Shown here: positions 21,258-28,522 of the stretch, in pieces
How positions within the stretch are numbered: the stretch's first letter is position 1
Layout: each line of letters opens with the position of its first letter
Origin: Chara braunii
Taxonomy: Eukaryota > Streptophyta > Charophyceae > Charales > Characeae
Direction: 5' to 3'
Length of the DNA: 28,522 nt
NCBI GenBank assembly: GCA_003427395.1
Contig: BFEA01000502.1
Coordinates: forward strand, 525,636 to 554,157
The notes under the pieces: generated by a model
Database searches by the model: none
Seen by the model: the letters and a program-made list of their open reading frames with translations, nothing else
What the model was told of the DNA's origin: nothing
Position numbers and translations under genes: made by a program

Positions 21258-21340
21258 TAGGTCGTTTAGTTGGTTAGAGAAACTCAGCAAAGGCCTGAAA
21301 AAACTTAGTGTCACTGGTTCGAGTCCAGTTCGAAACAGGC
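21258..21340 (+). other. tRNA-like sequence, degenerate
   Basis: TTTAGTTGGTTAGAG (21265-21279) resembles an A box, and ACTGGTTCGAGTCCAGT (21313-21329) forms a perfect 5-bp T arm with a 7-nt loop. The D arm is weak, and the anticodon loop lacks U33. The acceptor strands do not pair. It is a tRNA pseudogene or SINE head. Confidence 0.4.
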
Positions 21341-21689
21341 ACGTTCAAACGGATATCTGGGGCAAAATTCCTTGAACTGACTTCCGTCGAGATTTTTGTG
21401 TTCAGATTCAAGACCAGGATTTACAAGGCCTCGCTGGAAACGAATTATGTTAAGATCTGTGCAGTAGTTTGGTCAGTAATTCCATGCGGAATATGGTTTC
21501 GTTTCACACTTTTGCACTTAAATGCAAGAAAATCCCCGCCCCCCCCAAAAAAAAAGAAAGGAAGAAAGAAGTCAAAGAATCCAGAATTCAACTGAAATGA
21601 AATCACTAAATGACTACAAGCTGCAGCGAATACCCAAGGCATCAAAGATGCATTTTCTAAGAGATCCCAAAACCACCAACCGCCCCAAC

Positions 21690-21800
21690 CTACCTTCTTC
21701 CCCCGAATACAACGCACCGTCATTATAGCTGTATTTTGGGTATGTTTCAGTCTACATACAGCTATAATGACCATGAGTTGTATTCGGCGGAAGAAGGTAG
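21690..21800. mobile_element. MITE, copy 2 (111 bp)
   Basis: It has the same length as copy 1. The arms begin CTACCTTCTTC and run about 44 bp inward to the shared inner block CATTATAGCTGTA / TACAGCTATAATG. Arms differ at a few positions, including ACGCACCG versus ACTCATGG. It is folded around a short TTTTGGGTATG spacer. Confidence 0.7.
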
Positions 21801-22113
21801 CTCATGATAAGCCCACCAACTTCCTACAGTTACAATCCCTACAGTTACAATTCCTACAGTTAAAAACTTAAAATTCCTACAGTTAAAATTCATACAGTTA
21901 TAAAAGACCAGCACGGTAAATCCCAAAATCGTACCAGTTTCAATAGGCACTTCCAAGAGGTTGCATTAACTATGGTGCAAAAAAACAAAAAGAAAGTAAA
22001 AGATACAAGATGGTAACCCACCCTGTAGGAGGAAAAACTCCCACAACCAACAGAAGTGGGATCCAGGATATGTGTCGAATATCGGTATTTCATAAACACA
22101 GACAAATTCATAC

Positions 22114-22215
22114 CTTCCTTGACCACAGTTCTAGAAGGTTGGTTTGCCTCTTTGAGTCCTTGGTCGCCTTTACGTCAGGCGTCTTCCTCTTCCTTCCATG
22201 TTTCTCAATTGCTGC
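22114..22215 (-). CDS. Candidate upstream exon with basic stretch and QTNLLELW motif
   Basis: 34 codons lie between acceptor GATAAGCAG and donor AAG|GTATGA, phase 0 at both ends. It reads AAIEKHGRKRKTPDVKAT, then KDSKRQTNLLELWSRK. The cluster GRKRK looks like a nuclear localisation signal. QTNLLELW resembles, but does not match, a PCNA-interacting QxxL/I/MxxFF box (one extra residue, Trp in place of the aromatic pair). Splice sites are good and the codons look non-random, but the exon is short. Confidence 0.45.
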
Positions 22216-22740
22216 CTGCTTATCACATCAGCAGCAGACCAAAACTTATAAACTCGACAGCAGAGCGTTGTCATCACAAGGAATTGGATGCCCCCTCCAA
22301 GTTTGTCCTCAGAAGGAATTGGAGGTCTGCAAGATCTTTTCTTTTCACAAAACTTTCCATCCCATTCAGGTGAGCGGCAGTCCTTTCTTTTTTTTTCAGT
22401 CCTTTTTTGGATTGTTAGAAACCACAATTATTTTTTTTTCCAGTCCTTTATTGGCTTGTTATAAACCCACAACATGCACGCACGCCTACCCATCATGGCT
22501 AGGAGACCCCAGTATCACACTGTGGCAATCCACAGTCTCTAAGCTGTTGTAAAACAGTTGCCTGATCATAAGGACTGATCCGCTCTGGCAGAACCTTTGT
22601 CTTGGCTGACAAAGCATAGAAACACACAAGACTGATGCACGGAGAAGACGATGCACAACTGAGCTGCGCCCATTGCTACAATGACGATTTCGGTTTGGTC
22701 TGTTACCCATCTCTTCTCCCTTCCAAGGCTCAGGTTTGTG

Positions 22741-22815
22741 TGGACTGATCCCGCCCGGATTCGAACTCGGGTCATCATTTTTTCCCTTTTGAATCAGACT
22801 AACTTTTTGGGTCGG
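22741..22815 (-). mobile_element. B-box-containing tRNA-like fragment
   Basis: On the minus strand CCCGAGTTCGAATCCGGG is a good T-arm/B-box sequence. A convincing A box and the rest of a cloverleaf are missing, so this is probably a SINE remnant. The same short string GGACTGATCC appears at 22573 and 22742, bracketing about 170 bp. Confidence 0.35.
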
Positions 22816-23439
22816 TGGGTGTGCTATTGCTTCATGCTTCTCAATATGTGGGCTCAGCCATGCGTTGGAATTCAATTTTAGCATGGAGCCATGCATGCAT
22901 CCTAATGAAATATCCGCATACTACCGAGCACAATTGTGATTGAATAGGCCAGACGGTGATGTGCAACACTTGCACAAGGCCAAAAAAAAAAAAAAAAAAA
23001 AAAAAAAAGAGACAAACCCACTTTTCAACATGCAAAACAGCCATGGTTACCCTCCTACAACGGGAGAGGGAAAAAAAACAAAAAAAAACAAAAGTTATTG
23101 GTCCGCTCTTCTCGTGATCAGTTGACAAAAACACAACGAGAGGTCTCGCCACATCGCTCACCAAATATGCAAAACGAGAATGTACTTTCAGCTAGAACGA
23201 GGAAAGATACATCCGACAGATATCTGTCGTTTTCATATTGAGACGTACAGAGGGTAACCATGCGAGAGACTTGTGCGTCTCAGTCCAAAGTTGAAACATC
23301 CGTGTGTCCATCGGGGCATTCGTCAAAATTGAGACCTACAGAGGAGACATGCGCAGAAGGAAAAATGGGGCAATTTCTTAAACGAAAATAAAATAAAAAA
23401 GAAAAAGAAAAAGAAAAAGAAAGAGAATTTACTTCAATT

Positions 23440-23598
23440 AAGTTTAAATAACTGAAAAAAGGTGGACAAGGTTGAAAATAGAATAAACCTTTACTCTCGC
23501 CCAAATTAAATAACTGAAAAAAGGTGGACAAGGTTGAAAATAGAAATAGGATAAACCTTCACTCTAACCCCCCCCCCCCCCCCCCCCCCAAAAAAAAA
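23440..23598 (+). repeat. About 63-bp duplication and poly(C)/poly(A) run
   Basis: AACTGAAAAAAGGTGGACAA followed by GGTTGAAAATAG is present twice (about 23450 and 23513). The second copy ends in a run of about 22 C (23568-23589) and nine A. No gene is seen between 22830 and 23845, apart from a 28-A run at 22981-23008. Confidence 0.75.
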
Positions 23599-23845
23599 GA
23601 ATAAATCTTTACCCACCGTTCCAGGTTTTTCTGTGCTCCGGGTTTCACATGACAACTTTGCGGGACTGGGGGCCAGGCCCAATCTGGACTAGGTTCATGC
23701 TAGGAAACCACGAACCCGGACATTATACCGGCCAGGTTTATGCTTTCCAAGCATACACATAGCCTCAGTGGCCCCTGACACTTGAGGATCCACATGAGCT
23801 TTGCTACAGTTGAGCCTTATCTGGCATGAAAGCCCACAAACTTAC

Positions 23846-23985
23846 ATCATCCCTCTTGCGCTTTTCAGCCTGCCTAACTCCCATGGTCGTCTCCTTACGG
23901 ATGCAAGCTTCACATATGTCCGCGGCATTAAGCTCTTCACCCTGCAGACTCTTCTCCAGCCATTCAAGAAGCCGGGGGAGATCAC
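23846..23985 (-). CDS. Candidate upstream exon with acidic/basic helix
   Basis: Two bases plus 46 codons run from acceptor CGTACAG to the strong donor GAT|GTAAGTTTG. The frame gives DLPRLLEWLEKSLQGEELNA, then ADICEACIRKETTMGVRQ and AEKRKRDD, ending in phase 0 to match the 22215 exon. The frame stays open upstream to a second acceptor (GCCGTGCAG, exon from 24042) in the same phase, so the true start could be either. There is one C-x-x-C pair and a basic tail. I do not recognise the family. Confidence 0.45.
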
Positions 23986-24122
23986 CTGTACGTGGTGAGG
24001 AAAGGAGGACATTCGAATCCTTTGTCTCTAATGTCGCCCTACCTGCACGGCAAGCATACCGAAGTATTTCGAAACACAGTCAACAACCCATCGCTGTCTA
24101 TACCAAAAGCCCCTCCTCTCCA

Positions 24123-24125
<3 letters not shown>

Positions 24126-24178
<53 letters not shown>

Positions 24179-24185
24179 ACACACG
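24126..24185 (+). repeat. (CT)n(GC)n(AC)n compound microsatellite
   Basis: About 19 CT, then seven GC, then four AC dinucleotides. It lies between the first candidate exon and the hammerhead-like tandem. Confidence 0.95.
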
Positions 24186-24225
24186 TTTTGTGTACACAAC
24201 TCTTCAAAAAAGCATGCCTGTGCCA

Positions 24226-24258
24226 GACTGTTTCGTCATACTTTCACCTACTCATCAG
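24226..24258 (-). ncRNA. Decayed hammerhead-like core, copy 1
   Basis: On the minus strand CTGATGA (24258-24252) is followed by 17 nt that start GT and end GAC, then GAAAC and AGTC ending at 24226. The core bases are intact, but helix II is down to about two pairs and no stem I can be formed from the flanks. It is probably a dead relative of a hammerhead. It is one unit of a two-copy tandem repeat with a 106-bp period. Confidence 0.4.
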
Positions 24259-24331
24259 GTTGAACAGCGACAGTCTGTCTAGGATGCATTTGAGTGACGG
24301 ATGATTCCACAGAAAAAGCATGACACTGCCA

Positions 24332-24364
24332 GACTGTTTTGTCGCAATTTCACTGACTAATCAG
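24332..24364 (-). ncRNA. Decayed hammerhead-like core, copy 2
   Basis: This is the second unit of the 106-bp tandem. The minus strand reads CTGATTA, then GTC...GAC as helix II, then AAAAC AGTC. Two core positions are mutated relative to copy 1 (G to T in CTGATGA, G to A in GAAAC), but helix II is better preserved. Together the two copies imply an ancestor with CTGATGA-GTC...GAC-GAAACAGTC. Confidence 0.35.
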
Positions 24365-24490
24365 GAGTATGCAGTCGGTCGACGAATATGCGTGTGTGTA
24401 TGTGTGTGTGCGCGTATAACAAGAAGTGTTAAGCTCAAGTGTTCTACATCATCTACTATTTAAGGACATAGAGTATACTGATTCGTATCT

Positions 24491-24553
24491 GGATTCGAAC
24501 TTGGGTCTGCATTTCAACAGTTCGTGGGTGTACCAACTGAGATAGGCCCGTTG
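24491..24553 (-). mobile_element. tRNA-like SINE head
   Basis: The minus strand carries A box TATCTCAGTTGGTA (24544-24531) and B box GTTCGAATCC (24500-24491) with tRNA-like spacing. Part of the unit (CTGCATTTCAACAGTT) is repeated about 60 bp away at 24568-24583. A related A-box segment occurs at 25948-25980. The anticodon arm is degenerate. Confidence 0.5.
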
Positions 24554-25289
24554 GAACTTGGTTCTGCATTTCAACAGTTTGTGGCACCAATGGTTGGTTA
24601 ATAGGTGGTGTCATTTTCGACGAATTTTTCACTGAAATTGCCATACTGTGTAGCACACCCAACATGTTTGAAGCTTCTCCGAACATCCCAACATGTTTGG
24701 GTGCTCGGCCAAACGCCTCCCGAACGTGTTCGCTCGAACATATTTTAAAAAAGAAAAAAAAAGAAATCTTGTTTGTTTTGTTTTCGATTTTCAACTTGAG
24801 TTCAGTTACGAATCAGAGTTTAAACCTCCCAGGCAAAAGTTGGGGTTTGCAAAAAAAAAAAAAAAAAAAAAAGACAAAAAAAAACAACTTGGGGTTTGTA
24901 TTTTTATCTTACATAACATCTATTTTTTCAGATTTTTCTGAGATTCTTTTATTCTGTAGTTTTTTTTAATGCTCGCATTTGGAGGGTTTTGGTGCTCGTT
25001 CGCGCTCGGTCACGAACGTTCAGGTTCGGTCACCAAACCCGAACACAACGCTACACAGCTGCCATATTTCCCCGAATTTTTGCTTTTTTTTTTCTGCTCT
25101 TGTTTTTGTTTGATATGTATGTGCTTTAGGAGAAAATCGGTTCAGACGTATTTGGACCAGTAACTAAAAAGAAAGTTGGCAAAAACATTTTATAGTGCTA
25201 CTCCAAATAATTTTGGCTAACTCCCAAAAAGCTACTCTGAATAAGGTTTTATAGTGCTTTTGCGTTTTTTTTCCAAACGAATTTTTGCC

Positions 25290-25720
25290 TTTTTTTTTTT
25301 TTTTTTTTTAACAGAAAACGAACATCTTTATTATCCAATTATATCTCGGGCCGGGGACCCACAATTCCACCCGCAGGAAAGGGTACTGACAGCATCAGCC
25401 ATCTTAGCTTAAGGCCTCTGTCCTGAGAGGAGCATAATACTAGGAGAACAGGTCCGGCCCTAACAGGCCTCTGTCCAGACAACCTCTCCCCTGTGCATTA
25501 TACAATTCTGCCTTCGAGGCCCTGAAAGCCAAACAATCCAAAAAAGAAACTAACAAATTCAACCACCAACTACCTAAAGAGAAACCTTATGCTCAACCCC
25601 CCACCTCACAAATTCAACCACCAACTCCTTCCACTCCTCTTTGTCTCTGCCTATCTCCAGCGACCCGACAAGCACCCGCCAACCGAGTTTCCTGGTTTTT
25701 ATCCTAGTTCCATTTTCCTA
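25290..25720 (-). mobile_element. 3' end of a poly(A) retroelement (LINE-like, 5' truncated) or retrocopy
   Basis: Read on the minus strand, a 48-codon open tail (25717-25574, containing GTRIKTRKLGWRVLVGSLE) ends in TAG. About 240 nt of non-coding sequence follows, then AATAAA at 25332-25327 and a 20-A run at 25309-25290. A stop, 3' UTR, poly(A) signal and A-tract in that order mark reverse-transcribed RNA. The peptide is too short to prove a reverse transcriptase, so a processed copy of a cellular mRNA remains possible. Target-site duplications were not found. Confidence 0.5.
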
Positions 25721-25947
25721 TTATTCCTAGTACTTGGTAGAACCAGTCATCCAAGATAACCTTTCCTGCCTCCACTCTTGCAATTTTTTCTATGTTTGCA
25801 TTGTTTTTTTCCCCCCCCCCAAAAAAGGTGTATGTTTGTATTGTGAGCCAACATTGTTTATTTTTGAAATTTTCAACAAACATTGCTTGCGAAGATGTGG
25901 CAAAAAACCATTGTTTGAATTTTAGGCCTTACATTAACCATCTCTCG

Positions 25948-25980
25948 TTGATGGGTGTACAAATTGAGATAGGCCCGTTG
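25948..25980 (-). mobile_element. Fragment of the same tRNA-like SINE
   Basis: On the minus strand AACGGGCCTATCTCA followed by ATTTGTACACCC repeats the A-box half of the 24491-24553 element with two or three changes. No B box follows, so it is a truncated copy. Confidence 0.45.
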
Positions 25981-26641
25981 ATACACACTCTGGGGTATTT
26001 TTTTTCTGAGGACATACAATACAACTTCAGACCACTGGTATCGCGGTGCTGCTCTCTAGTTTTTAACGAGTGATTTCTTTTCTTTTTATTACGAGTGAAT
26101 TTTCGGACGACAAAAATGTTAAGGATAAATAAAATAAAAAGAGAACGCCACCTGCCAGGTCTTCCCACATACTCTCGGAATTACCTCACCAACTTTTTGT
26201 TTTTTTTATTCTAAAAATATTAGATTCTAAAAATAAAAAGGCTAATTCTTTTAAGCACAACCAATTCAATTACCTGTCGAATTCGGACAGGATGGCCTTC
26301 CAGGCCTTTTTCATTGTGATTATAGTATTACAGGGAATGTCGTCGCAGCCATATCCAAGCTCAAGCCTCCAAAGAGGGAAGCATACGGGAGGTGCACCCA
26401 CCAGCAGGTGCGATACCTGCTGCAGCAGGTGGGCGATACCGGCCAGGGGTCAGCCGATAGCATCAGGACCGAGCTTCTTCCATGGGTCTGTCAAAATTCC
26501 ATGGGTCTGTCAATGTGCCTCCCCTCCGGTCCCCTTCCACTCCGGTCCCCTCCCCCTACGAACATCAGCAGTCTCTTCTCAACGCCGTTCGGGGGGACCA
26601 ACGGCATAACTCTAGGTGGCAGGCACCAAGCTTACCCAGGA

Positions 26642-26745
26642 AGGTACATGAGGCCAATGGGGATTGAGCCCAAGACCTCTTGAATGCCACTTGCCTGCCT
26701 TACCAACTGAGCTAGGTACATGAGGCCAATGGGGATTGAACCCAG
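26642..26745 (-). mobile_element. tRNA-derived SINE-like dimer
   Basis: On the minus strand an A box TAGCTCAGTTGGTA (26714-26701) and a B box GGCTCAATCCC (about 26670-26660) are spaced as in a tRNA. A second copy of the tRNA 3' half (TGGGTTCAATCCCCATTGG) sits just upstream at 26724-26745, so the unit is partly duplicated with a 73-bp offset. The anticodon arm does not fold cleanly, so it is not a functional tRNA. The body may continue to about 26340. Confidence 0.55.
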
Positions 26746-26867
26746 GATAATTACCTCGCCAACTATCTTAACTGAAATTTCGGAGGGAAATAAAACTTCG
26801 GAGAAAGACCGGCATACTCCAACGGACTTTCAAGCGAAGAGAGAAAAAAGGAAAAAAGCATCCATGG

Positions 26868-26914
26868 GTCCTTCGGGACATCCGATACACAGAAGATTAG
26901 CATGGCCCTTACAA
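26868..26914 (+). pseudogene. U6 snRNA-derived pseudogene
   Basis: The sequence GTCCTTCGGGACATCCGATA (26868-26887), followed by ACAGAAGATTAGCATGGCCC, matches the highly conserved 5' part of U6, including the ACAGA-like box and the AGATTAGCATGGCCCC segment. Compared with a functional U6, one C and one G are missing from the 5' stem-loop, and about a dozen bases between CCGATA and the ACAGA box are deleted. The catalytic AGC triad region and the 3' stem are absent. It is therefore a truncated retrocopy and not a working gene. Confidence 0.75.
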
Positions 26915-27031
26915 AGAAGGAAAAAGTCGACATCGTACCTACAGTAGTACTTATAAATCCATGCTTTCTGTCCTCAGGCCCATCCGTGCACGCACAGATC
27001 AGAGCCAAAGAAAAATATTGATTTTTCAACA

Positions 27032-27035
<4 letters not shown>

Positions 27036-27110
<75 letters not shown>

Positions 27111-27111
27111 N

Positions 27112-27205
<94 letters not shown>

Positions 27206-27260
27206 TATCTGCACACCTTTTCAAGAGGGTTTTCAAATCACTGTCATCATCCGCACCACC

Positions 27261-27302
<42 letters not shown>

Positions 27303-27308
27303 ACACAC
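27036..27308 (+). repeat. Compound (CT)n/(AC)n microsatellites
   Basis: CT runs occupy 27036-27100, 27112-27171 and 27266-27301, with AC runs after each and an N at 27111. Long frames here are Ser-Leu or Arg-Glu repeat translations and are not genes. Confidence 0.95.
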
Positions 27309-27430
27309 ACACACAGATCCGGACACCTTTCCCAAAAAAAAAGGGTTAAGGAATTGTAGTCATGGTCATCAACACTATCTCCTCAGCAGGAGTACATTCA
27401 ACGTGCAGAAAAGAAAAACAAAACAAAAAG

Positions 27431-27520
27431 TTCGCAATCGGGCCAGTTTCAAAATGTTGTGCGCAATCGGGCCAGTTTCAAAATGTTGTGCGCAATCGGG
27501 CCAGTTTCAAAATGTTGTGC
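27431..27520 (+). repeat. 29-bp tandem repeat, three copies
   Basis: The unit GCAATCGGGCCAGTTTCAAA plus ATGTTGTGC is repeated three times almost exactly. A partial fourth copy (CAGTTTCAAAATGTTGTGCTG) lies at 27690-27710, against the hairpin. No coding signal is seen. Confidence 0.8.
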
Positions 27521-27706
27521 TGATCTAATATTCTCATCATCTTCTGGGTGGATCTCTTTCTCAACATCATGTGCTGATTCGTGTCGGCAGTGTGACGAGT
27601 TGCGTGTGACAGCTGTTCGTCATCATCATCAATCTTCATCACCTTCCAGATCGTCATCCTCTTCTCTTTCATCGGGAAGGTGTCATGAGCAGTTTCAAAA
27701 TGTTGT

Positions 27707-27767
27707 GCTGGTCTTAATGAAACCTTGTTCATAGGGAGGCTATGAACAAGGTTTCATTAAGACCAGC
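27707..27767. repeat. Perfect 28-bp hairpin with 5-nt loop
   Basis: Arms 27707-27734 and 27740-27767 are exact reverse complements around GGAGG. The left arm begins GCTGGTCTTAATGAAACC. It directly follows a further copy of the TTTCAAAATGTTGTGC repeat seen at 27431-27520. It could be a recent foldback duplication, a small-RNA precursor or an assembly artefact. Confidence 0.8.
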
Positions 27768-28522
27768 CACGTGGCAATGAATGCCCTATTTGCGTTCCCC
27801 GCCTCCCTTTACATTGATTGAGCCTCGCTCCACTACTCGGCACAATCACAAAAGGACAAAAATATGGACATGTATCTTCCCGATGTTCTAGCGGAAATTC
27901 ATTTTCATTTCGCACTTTTGGTAAATACTGGACCGAGGCCCTTTGTCATGAACGACATGCATGATTATGTGAGCCAAATAATGACCAGTTAAGTGGCAAT
28001 CGTCGTCCGTCATAGCTGCTAAGCATTACCAGAATTATTGTAATAACACCAAGTCCACCTTCCAAAATTTTGCCCTTTTCTTTAAAATCCATCCATTTCT
28101 CAATTTCTGCATGCTATCATTCTCTGTATTATTCTAGCCTACTAGAGTGGGCCGGAACCCCTTACCCCGCCGGGCCAAAAAAAAACTTGAAAAATAAAAA
28201 ACGTGTTGGAATTTTTTATGTTTTAAAATTTTGGTAAAAATTTAGATGTGACCCTGATGCCAAAGTTGTTCAGTTATAAAAAATAAAAAAAATAAAAAAA
28301 AGTTGTTCAGTTTTTCTGCATAACATAGCTTTTTTTTGGATTTCTTGGATTTCTTTTTCTGTTTTGCTACCAGAGTGGCCTGGGATCCGGCCGGGCCAAG
28401 GAAAAATACTCTGAACAGGGGGAGTTATAAGGAAGAAGATAAAAAATTGAACTCAATTTTCCCTGGTTTTCTTTTCTCCTTTTTTCTTTTTTTCGCATTT
28501 GCGCTCTGATATTCATGTGACA
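27768..28522. other. AT-rich right end, no feature seen
   Basis: The sequence is rich in A and T runs. Two loosely similar strings (AGAGTGG.C..G....CCGGGCCAA at 28144 and 28372) suggest another diverged duplication. I see no open frame, RNA or transposon end that I can support. Confidence 0.5.

Noticed and set aside
21258-21340. Functional tRNA gene
   Set aside because: The T arm is perfect, but the acceptor stem, the D arm and U33 are missing or poor.
26961-27359. Ser-Leu-Thr-His repeat frame of 132 codons
   Set aside because: It is a microsatellite translation, interrupted by an N.

Overview
This window is nuclear DNA from a eukaryote with long, repeat-choked introns. Spliceosomal exon/intron boundaries, tRNA-derived SINE-like sequences, a U6 snRNA relic, MITEs, a poly(A)-tailed retroelement end and long CT/CA microsatellites all point that way. 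There is no bacterial-style gene packing. My best guess for the source is a repeat-rich green-lineage genome, for example a charophyte alga such as Chara. This is a guess from overall character, not a demonstrated match.

The one gene I can support strongly lies on the minus strand. Its confident part is five exons between 16009 and 5313: a 2922-nt exon (16009-13088), a 30-nt microexon (11286-11257), a 162-nt exon (10170-10009), a 142-nt exon (8177-8036) and a terminal exon (5641-5313). All junctions have GT/AG signals, and the phases are 0, 0, 0 and 1, so the frame stays open to one stop. The product from the large exon onward is 1194 residues. It starts with three SUMO-interacting-motif-like repeats exactly 39 residues apart. 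A Glu/Arg-rich helical or coiled-coil rod of about 900 residues follows. It ends in an NFKBIL1-type C-terminal domain with a D-I-P-W-P motif and an HPD tripeptide.

Further upstream on the same strand, three more phase-0-ending stretches look like exons (19243-18965, 22215-22114, 23985-23846). They may be the 5' part of the same gene or belong to a neighbouring gene. No start codon or promoter could be fixed.

The rest is repeats. 1-5.3 kb (downstream of the gene) is a series of diverged tandem duplications plus one MITE. Introns between 5.6 and 13 kb hold more duplications, a (CT)n tract and purine-rich sequence. 17.4-18.9 kb holds a MITE, hairpins, a 219-bp tandem duplication and a complete minimal type I hammerhead ribozyme motif. 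19.3-25 kb contains tRNA-like fragments, a second MITE, inverted repeats and a tandem pair of decayed hammerhead-like cores. 25.3-25.7 kb is the tail of a poly(A) retroelement. 26.3-28.5 kb has a SINE-like tRNA dimer, a U6 pseudogene, microsatellites and a long perfect hairpin. The two most unusual items are the SIM-array/coiled-coil/NFKBIL1-type protein and the hammerhead ribozyme.
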